DNA of 61,384 nt from GCA-003244245 sp035997545 (GTDB taxonomy: Bacteria; Actinomycetota; Actinomycetes; Mycobacteriales; Pseudonocardiaceae), in contig DASYIL010000285.1 in assembly GCA_035997545.1 (NCBI GenBank), forward strand, positions 1 to 61,384, read 5' to 3'. Every line of letters starts with the position of its first letter. The stretch's first letter is position 1. The notes under the pieces are model-generated. The model ran no database searches. It was not told where the DNA came from and saw nothing but the letters and a program-made list of their open reading frames with translations. A program made the translations under genes and the position numbers. Positions 19,028 through 26,306 of this stretch are shown here, in pieces.

Positions 19028-19705
19028 GTGGACATCCTGGAGGACTACGACGGCGCGGTTGAGCCCGGCGGACCGGCCCAGCGCCGGACGCTGGATGCGC
19101 TGACCATCACCAAGATCTCAGTCGGGCCGATGGACAACAACGCCTACCTGCTGGTCTGCCGGGCCACCGGCGAGGCGTTGATGATCGACGCGGCCAATGA
19201 CGCCGAGCGACTGATGGACCTGCTGGGCCATGGCCCGGACCGGCCCGATCTGCGGACGATCGTCACCACCCACCGACACGGGGACCACTGGCGGGCCCTC
19301 GGTGCGGTGGCTGGTGCCACCAGTGTGCAGACCATCGCACATCCTGTTGACGCCCCCGCGTTGCCGGTACTCCCGGACCGCCTAGTGGATCACGGTGACA
19401 CCGTGGACGTCGGCCAGGTGGCGCTGGAGGTGATCCACCTGCGCGGGCACACCGCCGGCTCGATCGCCCTGCTGCACCGGGACACCGACCGCACGCCGCA
19501 CTTGTTCACCGGTGACTCGCTGTTTCCCGGCGGTCCTGGTCGGACCTGGTCGGCAGCGGATTTCACCTCGCTGATGGACGACCTGGAGTCCCGGGTATTC
19601 GATCAGCTCCCCGACGAGACCTGGTTCTACCCCGGCCACGGCAAGGACTCCACTGTCGGCATCGAGCGCCCCCACCTCGCCGAGTGGCGCGCCCGGGGAT
19701 GGTGA
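19028..19705 (+). CDS. Metallo-beta-lactamase-fold hydrolase (glyoxalase II-like)
   Basis: A 225-residue MBL-fold hydrolase. The zinc ligands are visible: THRHGDHW (residues about 78-85), HLRGHTAGS with His near 138, the bridging Asp in FTGDSLFPGG, and the final His in FYPGHGKDS. The arrangement resembles glyoxalase II-like enzymes that hydrolyse thioesters such as S-lactoyl-thiols, but substrate is not known. The GTG at 19028 fits the family start; the open frame reaches 18971. The gene is divergent from uvrA, an arrangement seen in several actinobacteria. Its 3' end meets a convergent pseudogene. Confidence 0.85.
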   Translation: MDILEDYDGAVEPGGPAQRRTLDALTITKISVGPMDNNAYLLVCRATGEALMIDAANDAERLMDLLGHGPDRPDLRTIVTTHRHGDHWRALGAVAGATSVQTIAHPVDAPALPVLPDRLVDHGDTVDVGQVALEVIHLRGHTAGSIALLHRDTDRTPHLFTGDSLFPGGPGRTWSAADFTSLMDDLESRVFDQLPDETWFYPGHGKDSTVGIERPHLAEWRARGW

Positions 19706-20325
19706 CTGACCCGACCAGCATCCACCGAATGCCGCCCTCGTGCGGCGTCGCGGGCAGGGGCGGGCAGCGGTTGGAGAGCACCGTGACGTCGGAGCCGAGG
19801 GCACCGCGGCGCAGCACGAACACCGGGACATCGCCGGCGAGCCGGCGCAGGGACAGCAACCGCCCCGTGCCGCGGTCGCCGCGGCGGCGAAGCAGCGCGG
19901 CGGCGAAGCAGCGCGGCGGCGAAGCAGGCAACCGCCGCCGCGTTCAGCGCGGCGTGCACAAGCCCGACCCGCTGCTGGTCCTCGTGACTGTCGGACCAAT
20001 CCGCCCAACCCGCCGCGACCGTCGGCACGGTGCTAGCCAGCCCGACCGCGATCAGGCCGGACGACTCGCGACGCCGACCGCCGACCGCGTCGATCAGCGA
20101 GGCGAACATGAACGAGCCGAGCGCGAGCTGCGCCAGGGCGGGGTGTAGCGGATGCCCCAACCACACCCCGTGTAGCGCGTCCTTCAGCGTCCGGTTGCGC
20201 AGCAGCCGTTGCACGACGCCGCGTACCGCGGCCGCCGGCCGGTCCAACGCCTCGGCCCGCTCCAGTCGGACGATGTCGTCGAAGGGTCTCGTGCGCGGAG
20301 GATATGCACGCCGCGGCGGGATCAA
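19700..20325 (-). pseudogene. DUF2231-Rieske-like protein, frameshifted at a 16-bp repeat
   Basis: The first part (20325 to about 19930) encodes a DUF2231-type membrane domain: LHGVWLGHPLHPALAQLALG, then GLASTVPTVAAGWADWSD and LVHAALNAAAVACFAAALLRRR. In intact relatives this is followed by a Rieske [2Fe-2S] domain. Here the Rieske-like continuation (GDVPVFVLRRGALGSDVTVL and CPPLPATPHEGG) is in another frame after three copies of a 16-bp repeat. The Rieske piece is also shortened and has lost the CxH ligands. Removal of one repeat copy would rejoin the two frames. The apparent start is TTG with no clear ribosome site. I judge it a decayed gene. Confidence 0.75.
19881..19928. repeat. Three tandem copies of a 16-bp unit
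   Basis: GCGGCGGCGAAGCAGC occurs at 19881-19896 and 19897-19912, and with a final G at 19913-19928. Sixteen is not a multiple of three, so each gain or loss of a copy changes the reading frame of the DUF2231-Rieske gene on the minus strand. With two copies the two frames would be joined. Confidence 0.9.
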
Positions 20326-20579
20326 ACTCTGGCCCGATCAAGCGCGAGTCCCTGCCGGGCGGTCACAAGACAGTGCGCGCGCTGATCGAGGCCGGCGAAC
20401 TGCGCGCGGGTGACGTCGGAAGGTCGGGCCGGTACGGCCACCGAGCTGCTGACCGAGGCCACCGCGGTCGCCGAACGTGCCGGGAATCGATGTAGGCCGC
20501 AGATAGGGCCTGTCTCCCGAATGAGTACTGCGACAGCGAGATGGGCAGGAGACGTACAGTTGCATATGGGGATCGTGCC

Positions 20580-21278
20580 GTGACCGTCGTCATGCGCCAG
20601 CGAGAACCGCTGGACCTGCATCAGGTGGACGACAATTCATGCTTGACCTGTGTTGCTGCGAACGTTCTGTACGTGTTAGGGGTCACCGATACCCCGGATA
20701 CGCGGTGGGTTGATCGCGAGGTTGGTCGGGAGCCCAGCTGCGGAGCGCAGCGCGCCGGGGCCAGGCGTTTCCTGCTCCAGCAGGGCCTCTCCCTGCACAT
20801 GGTGTGCGCCTACGAGCCTGAGCGGTTCCTGCAGGAGGGCTTCGATTACCTGAGGCGTTACTACAGCCAGGAGTGGGACTCGTCGTGGGACGAGTACTGG
20901 ACACGGCATCGGCTGGAGCGGCACCGCCGTGAGTGCCTCGCGGCGCAAGAGTTGGGCACCTTCGGCGCCAGGATGCGGACTGAGCACCGTCAACCCACCC
21001 TCGCCGACATCTGCGGCGCCCTGGACCGCGGCGGCCTTGTGTGGGTCTCTGTCGACAACTACTGGGGCAAGGTTGACTGTCACGCGGTCCTGGTCTACGG
21101 CCAGCGGGGCAACGTGTTCGACGTCTACTCGCCGGAGGTCTCACATAGCTGCCTGCAGCAGTACCGCCGTAGGCAATTGGACAGGGTGTGGCTACGCGGC
21201 GAGGGCATGACCGCCGTGTGGCGCCGTGAGCCCACATCCCATCCACCAGGCGAAGCCAATGGATGGCTGGCAGGCTAA
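20580..21278 (+). CDS. C39-like (papain-fold) cysteine-peptidase-like protein
   Basis: I do not recognise a named family, but the 232-residue product has a papain-like active-site layout. Q15 and C21 in HQVDDNSCLTCVAANVLYVLG keep the Gln-to-Cys spacing of six residues found in papain and C39 peptidases. H168 lies in VDCHAVLVYG and D181 in VFDVYSPE, the usual C39 order. The middle (about 85-125) is rich in charged and aromatic residues. There is no signal peptide or membrane segment, so it is likely cytosolic. The GTG at 20580 follows GGGGA; an in-frame ATG at 20541 is the alternative. A DHPS-like gene follows after 204 bases. The substrate is unknown. Confidence 0.6.
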   Translation: MTVVMRQREPLDLHQVDDNSCLTCVAANVLYVLGVTDTPDTRWVDREVGREPSCGAQRAGARRFLLQQGLSLHMVCAYEPERFLQEGFDYLRRYYSQEWDSSWDEYWTRHRLERHRRECLAAQELGTFGARMRTEHRQPTLADICGALDRGGLVWVSVDNYWGKVDCHAVLVYGQRGNVFDVYSPEVSHSCLQQYRRRQLDRVWLRGEGMTAVWRREPTSHPPGEANGWLAG

Positions 21279-21482
21279 CGCTGTACTCGTCGCCGCCCAC
21301 GGTGACCGTCTCGCACTCCTCCGGCTGTTCGGTCACGTCGAGCCCTTCGGGCGGACCTGCGGTCGGTTGCGAACTCGTCCACGGTCCACCTTCCCCGATC
21401 CAGTGAAGTTTTGATCTCTACCTTGAGGGAAAATGGCTGCGGACGCTCGCCATTGCAGCCGCACCGACGAGAGTAGATCACC

Positions 21483-22397
21483 ATGGGCGCTGCCGCCGGC
21501 GGGACCGGCATCTTCCTGCCCCATCTGGGGAGTCCGCAGCGGACGATCGGCGGCCGCGTCTTCGATTTCTCTCGTCAGGTGGCGGTCATGGCGATTGTCA
21601 ACCGGACGCCGGACTCCTTCCACGACAAGGGCAAGACGTTCGGTCTCGCCGAGGCCATCGACGCCGTCGACAAGGTCGTCTCTGAGGGCGCCGACTGGGT
21701 CGATATCGGTGGTACGCCCTTCGCCCCTGGCCCCGACGTGACGGTAGAGGAGGAGCTTGACCGGGTGATCCCGGTCGTCGAGGAGACGGCCCGACGCAAT
21801 CCCCACATAGTGATCTCGGTCGACACCTACCGCCCCGAGGTGGCACGTCGGAGCATCGCAGCCGGAGCGAGCGTCATCAATGACACCAGCGGGCTTCACG
21901 ATTCCGCCATGGCGGAGGTCGTTGCCGACAGCGATGCGACTTTGACCATCGTCCACACGTTAGCCACACCCCGGACGGTATTCGCCCGCCCCTCGTACCA
22001 CGACGTTACTGTCGAGGTCGCGGACTTTCTGCGGCAGCGGGTGGACCTCGCTGTAAAAATTGGTGTTCCACCCGAAAGAATTATCATCGATCCGGGGCAT
22101 GACCTGAACAAGAACACTTACCACACGCTCGAGCTGACTCGCCGGCTGAACGAGATCACCGCCATCGGCTATCCCACTCTGGTTGCGGTGTCGAACAAGG
22201 ACTTCATCGGTGAGACGCTCGATCTGGCACAGGACCAGCGTCTGGAGGGCTCACTCGCCGCGGTCGTCTTCTGTATTGTCCAGGGCGCCCGGATCGTTCG
22301 CATGCACGATGTCCGGGCTGCCGTGTCGGCGGTCCGCCTCACCGAGGCGATCTTGGGCTTCCGCCCTCCGGCGACCGCGCGCCACAACGTGGTCTGA
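21483..22397 (+). CDS. folP2: Dihydropteroate synthase paralogue (FolP2 type)
   Basis: A TIM-barrel pterin-binding protein of 304 residues. Conserved parts are MAIVNRTPDSFHDKG (about 36-50), VISVDTYRPEVARRSIAAGA, INDTSG, IIIDPGHDLNKNTYHTLEL and LVAVSNKDFIGETL. The pattern follows mycobacterial FolP2 rather than canonical FolP. The pABA/sulfonamide loop that normally reads ESTRPG is here GTPFAPG, and the MH motif is HTLATP. From memory, FolP2 in mycobacteria is not the working DHPS of folate synthesis, so this is probably a different pterin-binding or glycolipid-linked role. The start at 21483 has only a weak ribosome site. Confidence 0.82.
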   Translation: MGAAAGGTGIFLPHLGSPQRTIGGRVFDFSRQVAVMAIVNRTPDSFHDKGKTFGLAEAIDAVDKVVSEGADWVDIGGTPFAPGPDVTVEEELDRVIPVVEETARRNPHIVISVDTYRPEVARRSIAAGASVINDTSGLHDSAMAEVVADSDATLTIVHTLATPRTVFARPSYHDVTVEVADFLRQRVDLAVKIGVPPERIIIDPGHDLNKNTYHTLELTRRLNEITAIGYPTLVAVSNKDFIGETLDLAQDQRLEGSLAAVVFCIVQGARIVRMHDVRAAVSAVRLTEAILGFRPPATARHNVV

Positions 22398-22451
22398 CGA
22401 CAGGCTGTCCGAGGAATCCGCCGTCCCGGTGCGTCACAGTGAGAGCGCGTG

Positions 22452-23675
22452 TCATTCGGCTGGGACACCGGCGACGATGCCGCCGTCGTGCAACTGCCCG
22501 ATCTCCGCGGCGGACAGACCCAGGACCCCAGCGAGGATCTCGTCGGTGTGCTCGCCAAGCTGGGGCGCCGGCGCAGGTCGTACCCGGTCGGTGGCGGAGA
22601 AGTCGAGCGGCGAGCTTGGCACGAGGTAGGTGCCGATGCCGGGCTGGTCGACCGCGGCGAACATCGGGTTGGTCGGCGAGCAGCGCGGGTCGGTCGTGAC
22701 CAGCTCGGCGAAGGTCTGGTATGGGCCCCAGCACACGTCGTGCCGGTCGAAGACCTTGCGGACCTCGGGTAGCGTGCGGCTGCTGACCCAAGGCTGGATG
22801 AGCGCGCCGATCACGTGCCGCGCGGCGAACCGGTCGCCCTCCTTGTCCAGGTCGACCCCGAGCAGCTTCTCAACCTGGACGCAGGCGTCACCGATCCCGA
22901 CCGCGGCCACCAGGTTGTGCCACTGCCGCGCAGTCAGGCCGACCACCATGATCCGCTTGCCGTCCTTGGTGGCGAAATCGCGTCCGAACGCTCCGTACAG
23001 GTAATTGCCGTACTTCGGCCGCTCGTTCTTGTTGATCTGCACTTCGGCGATCTTCCCGAGGTGCCCAACCATCGCGAACGCCACATCGGACAGTGCGAGC
23101 CGAACCAACTGGCCGATCCCGTCGATCCGCCGCTTGCGCTCGGCGGCCAGCAGCCCGGTCGCGGCCAGCGTGCCGGTGATCGCATCCCAGGCCGGCAACA
23201 GGTGGTTGACCGGATTGGATAGGTTGCTGGGTCCGGTGGCCCAGGGGAAACCAGTGGCGGGGTTGACCGTGTAGTCCACTGCGGACGAGCCATCGAGATT
23301 GCCGACGATGTTGACCATGATCAGGTCGGGGCGCCGGGACGTGAGTTTGTTGAAGTCCAGCCAGCCCGCGGCGGGAAAGTTCGTCAGGAACAGCCCCGCG
23401 TCATCGCCGGGCGCGGTGATCAGGTCGGTGAGCAGCTCCTGGCCTCGCGGCGATCGCAGGTCGACCGCGATCGAGCGCTTGCCCTTGTTCAGGCCCGCCC
23501 AGAACAGGCTCTTGCCGTCGGCGGTGACCGGCCAGCGGGTGGCGTCCAGGCCGCCGCCGATCGGGTCGAACCGGATCACGTCCGCGCCGAGCTGGGCCAG
23601 CGTCATCCCGCCCAGCGGCGCCGCCACGAAGGCCGATCCCTCCACCACCCGCATCCCCGCCAGGATCCCGGTCAT
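22452..23675 (-). CDS. CaiB/BaiF CoA-transferase, mesaconyl-CoA C1-C4 transferase-like (Mct)
   Basis: A class-III CoA-transferase of 407 residues. The N-terminus GMRVVEGSAFVAAPLGGMTLAQLGADVIRFDP is family-typical, the expected catalytic Asp is D164 in LLPAWDAITG, and LGEHTDEIL occurs near the C-terminus. From memory the sequence closely resembles 2-methylfumaryl-CoA isomerase (mesaconyl-C1-CoA to mesaconyl-C4-CoA, Mct) of the 3-hydroxypropionate bicycle, including VEGSAFVAAP and the GGGLD-RWPVT segment. The gene 39 bases upstream encodes a mesaconyl-CoA-hydratase-like protein, which supports this reading. A related acyl-CoA transfer remains possible. Confidence 0.75.
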   Translation of the reverse strand: MTGILAGMRVVEGSAFVAAPLGGMTLAQLGADVIRFDPIGGGLDATRWPVTADGKSLFWAGLNKGKRSIAVDLRSPRGQELLTDLITAPGDDAGLFLTNFPAAGWLDFNKLTSRRPDLIMVNIVGNLDGSSAVDYTVNPATGFPWATGPSNLSNPVNHLLPAWDAITGTLAATGLLAAERKRRIDGIGQLVRLALSDVAFAMVGHLGKIAEVQINKNERPKYGNYLYGAFGRDFATKDGKRIMVVGLTARQWHNLVAAVGIGDACVQVEKLLGVDLDKEGDRFAARHVIGALIQPWVSSRTLPEVRKVFDRHDVCWGPYQTFAELVTTDPRCSPTNPMFAAVDQPGIGTYLVPSSPLDFSATDRVRPAPAPQLGEHTDEILAGVLGLSAAEIGQLHDGGIVAGVPAE

Positions 23676-23714
23676 CCCTCACCTCATTCGCTAGGGTCCC
23701 CCGCGACTATCCGA

Positions 23715-24716
23715 TCACCGCGCGAGCGCAACGAACCGCCAGTCCAGCACCGGCTTCTCCGCCGCGGCCTGATCCCCAGCCTCCTCCCCGGGGCAGCCGT
23801 GCACCACCGCCCGCAGGTCGATCAGCTGGTAACCGTCGCGCTGGTGGACGGCCTCAACGTGCAGCTCGGTGCGCAGCACGTCGCCTTCGAACACCGGGCC
23901 GGTGTGGTCGCAGCTGCGCCAAGCCACGATCGTCACCAGGTCGGGCAGCGCCCGAGTGGCATGCGCGCCGGCAATCGAGATGGTGTGCCCGCCGTAGACC
24001 AGGCGACGCCCGTACGCCGACGCGCCGGGGTCGGTGTGCGTGGCCGCGAGGTTGAGGGTGGCCCTGGCCAGTTCGGGGGCACCGGTCACGGTATCCCGCA
24101 CCTCTATGTCGTACACCGTGCCGGGTTCGGTCACGGTGGGCCGGAACGCGTCGAGCTGCCACCCCCAGGGCAGGTCCTCGACGGGGTCGGCGTCGGCGGG
24201 GATGTCGTCGAAGCTGTCGGCGTGTCCCGCGGTGTGGTCGGGGTCACGCAGCGGGAGCATCGGGCAGCGCCAGAAGTCGAGCACGGGCTCCGCGCGCTGG
24301 TTATGGACCTGCACCCGCAGCACCGCGAGGCCGGTCGCCGGCCGCCCCGGTTTCGGGCGGTTCTGTCGCAGCGCGACGACCTCGGTGCGGGTGCGCAGCG
24401 TGTCGCCGAGGTGCACCGGACGCAGCAGGCGCAGGCCCCGGTAGAATAGGTTGCCGCGGACCCGCTGCGACGGCGACGTGGTCTGCCCGATCGCGACATG
24501 ACAGACCAGCGTGGGGTGGGCGAACGGCTCGCTGCGGCCGGTGACCGTCGCGGACAGTTCATGGTCCAGCGGCAACCGGAGGCGGTCGCCGGACAGCGCC
24601 TGGTGCTGCGCGGCATGGCCCGGGGTCAGCGTCAGGCCCGGGGCGTCGGCGAAGACCTGCCCATGCGTCAGGTCCTCGAAGTACGGCCCACCGACCCGCA
24701 CCCGGTTGTCCGCCAT
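23715..24716 (-). CDS. MaoC-family mesaconyl-CoA hydratase-like protein (Mch/Mcd)
   Basis: A double-hotdog MaoC-type hydratase/dehydratase of 333 residues. The N-terminal hotdog holds GGPYFEDLTHGQVF, then SPSQRVRGNLFYRGLRLLRPVHLGDTL and TEVVALRQNRPKPGR; the second hotdog has ATHTDPGASAYGRRLVYGGHTISIAG. This resembles beta-methylmalyl-CoA dehydratase/mesaconyl-CoA hydratase (Mch/Mcd), with the conserved GD-T...LRQN strip. ATG at 24716 opens MADNRVRVGG; the earlier frame lies inside the MFS gene. It sits between the MFS exporter (43-base gap) and the Mct-like gene, all in one direction, so these may form a C5-dicarboxyl-CoA module. Confidence 0.75.
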   Translation of the reverse strand: MADNRVRVGGPYFEDLTHGQVFADAPGLTLTPGHAAQHQALSGDRLRLPLDHELSATVTGRSEPFAHPTLVCHVAIGQTTSPSQRVRGNLFYRGLRLLRPVHLGDTLRTRTEVVALRQNRPKPGRPATGLAVLRVQVHNQRAEPVLDFWRCPMLPLRDPDHTAGHADSFDDIPADADPVEDLPWGWQLDAFRPTVTEPGTVYDIEVRDTVTGAPELARATLNLAATHTDPGASAYGRRLVYGGHTISIAGAHATRALPDLVTIVAWRSCDHTGPVFEGDVLRTELHVEAVHQRDGYQLIDLRAVVHGCPGEEAGDQAAAEKPVLDWRFVALAR

Positions 24717-24759
24717 CGTGGCCGATCGTACGGCTGCCGTTCGAAGCCCGTCGACGCCA

Positions 24760-26247
24760 TCAGTGCAGGTCGGCCTGGACCACGGCGGCCTCGTCCGAAT
24801 CGGCCAGTGCCGCCCGGGGGTGGGCCCGGAGTTCCAGCACGGCCACGAGCAGAGCCAGGCACACGAACACCGTCGCGGTGAGCAGGGCGGCGGCGATCGC
24901 GTTCTGGTAGCGGCCGCCCTGGGACACCACGCCGTAGAACACTGCCGCAAGCGCGGCCGTCCCGATCGCCGATCCGATCCGTTGCCCGGTCTGCAGCGCT
25001 CCAGCCGCAGCCCCGCCCATCCGGGGCGGCACGCACTCGAGAGTCAGCGTGACGTTCGGTGAAATCACCGCGCCGCCGCCGATACCCGCCACGAGCAGCG
25101 GGAGCACCACCACCCACGCCGTCGATGGCGCGGGCACGGCGTAAAGCACCAGGGCTGTGGTAGCCAGGCCGACCGCAACGCAGCTCAGCCCGATCACCGT
25201 CAGCCATCGGCCGTATCTGTGCACCAGCCGGCCAGCTACCGCAGCCGACACCGCCGACCCGAGCGCGAACGGCGTCACCACGAGCCCGGACTGCAGCGGT
25301 GTGTACCCCAGCCCGTACTGGAAGTACAGCGCGAACACCAGCCAGATCCCGCTGAAACCGACGAAGTACACCAGCCCCAGCGCAGCTCCGGTCGGGTAGC
25401 CGGACGTGGCGGACAGCAGCCGGGTGTCCAGCAACGGCGCCCGGTCGCGCCGCACCATCCGCTGCTCCCAGCGCAGGAACAGCGCGACCAGCACCGGCGC
25501 CAGCCCGAACAGCCACCACAGCCGGCCCAGCCCACCGTCTTCGACCTGCACCAGCGGCAGCAGCAAGCACAGCACACCGGCACCGAGCAGCACCGCTCCG
25601 ACGACGTCGATCTGGTGTGCCACCCGCTGTCCGTTGCGCTGCCGGGACGGCACCAGGCGCGCCGCCGCCACCAGCGCGACCAATCCGATCGGGACGTTGA
25701 CATAGAAGATCCACCGCCAACCCTCCGGCCCCCCAGCCGCGGTGAGGATGAGACCGCCCAGCACCGGTCCCACCGCCGTGGACAGCCCGACCGTGGCGCC
25801 GAAGATGCCGAACGCCCTCCCCCGCTCCGAGCCGCGGAACAGCACCTGGATCAAGCCCGAGTTCTGGGGGGTGAGCATCCCGGCGGCGACGCCCTGCAGC
25901 AGCCGGGCCGCGACCAGCAGTTCCGCATTGGGCGCCGCCCCGCACAGCGCGCTGGTGAGCACGAACCCGGTGAGTGCGACAAGGAACATCCGCCGCCGGC
26001 CCAGGGCATCACCCAGCCGCCCGCCGGCCACCAGCACCAGCCCGAAGGCCAGTGCGTATCCGGACACCACCCACTGCACCTGGGCCACCGAGGCACCCAG
26101 GCTCTGCTGAATGGAGGGCAGCGCGACGGTGACGATGCTAACGTCCAGCAGGCTCATGAAACCCGCCATCTGGGTGACCGCGAGCGCTCGCCACCGATGT
26201 GGATAGGCGGGCTGGTCGTCGTCGGACCGGGCGTTCACCGGTCCCAT
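24760..26247 (-). CDS. MFS transporter, DHA2 (EmrB/QacA) family
   Basis: A 14-helix proton-driven exporter of 495 residues. It begins with a short cytosolic tail, then helix 1 with FMSLLDVSIVTVALPSIQQSL (motif D1-like), the loop motif GGRLGDALGRRRMF (motif A, about 77-90), and motif C-like GLSTAVGPVLGGLILTAAGG near 155-175. Fourteen hydrophobic segments can be counted. The family exports drugs and metabolites; the substrate is unknown. In mycobacteria a DHA2 exporter also lies between uvrA and uvrB, so this may be backbone rather than acquired. It is divergent from the beta-helix gene across a 59-base gap. Confidence 0.88.
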   Translation of the reverse strand: MGPVNARSDDDQPAYPHRWRALAVTQMAGFMSLLDVSIVTVALPSIQQSLGASVAQVQWVVSGYALAFGLVLVAGGRLGDALGRRRMFLVALTGFVLTSALCGAAPNAELLVAARLLQGVAAGMLTPQNSGLIQVLFRGSERGRAFGIFGATVGLSTAVGPVLGGLILTAAGGPEGWRWIFYVNVPIGLVALVAAARLVPSRQRNGQRVAHQIDVVGAVLLGAGVLCLLLPLVQVEDGGLGRLWWLFGLAPVLVALFLRWEQRMVRRDRAPLLDTRLLSATSGYPTGAALGLVYFVGFSGIWLVFALYFQYGLGYTPLQSGLVVTPFALGSAVSAAVAGRLVHRYGRWLTVIGLSCVAVGLATTALVLYAVPAPSTAWVVVLPLLVAGIGGGAVISPNVTLTLECVPPRMGGAAAGALQTGQRIGSAIGTAALAAVFYGVVSQGGRYQNAIAAALLTATVFVCLALLVAVLELRAHPRAALADSDEAAVVQADLH

Positions 26248-26306
26248 CCTTGTTCACCAACGCCACCACGGCTTCCCGGTACGCTTTGGGCCGTGAGAAG
26301 GCGCGG

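Noticed and set aside
20326..20579. Possible small gene or IS remnant between the DUF2231 pseudogene and the C39-like gene
   Set aside because: Short frames in both strands, no motif, no terminal inverted repeats that I can pair; I see nothing supportable in it.
20580..21278. RiPP leader peptidase role for the C39-like protein
   Set aside because: True C39 leader peptidases are fused to ABC transporters and act on double-glycine leaders; neither a transporter fusion nor a precursor peptide is present.
20683..21336. Minus-strand frame beginning MTEQPEECETVTVGGDEYS, overlapping the C39-like gene
   Set aside because: The first 30 residues look protein-like, but the rest is antisense to a convincing gene and there is no stop near a natural end.
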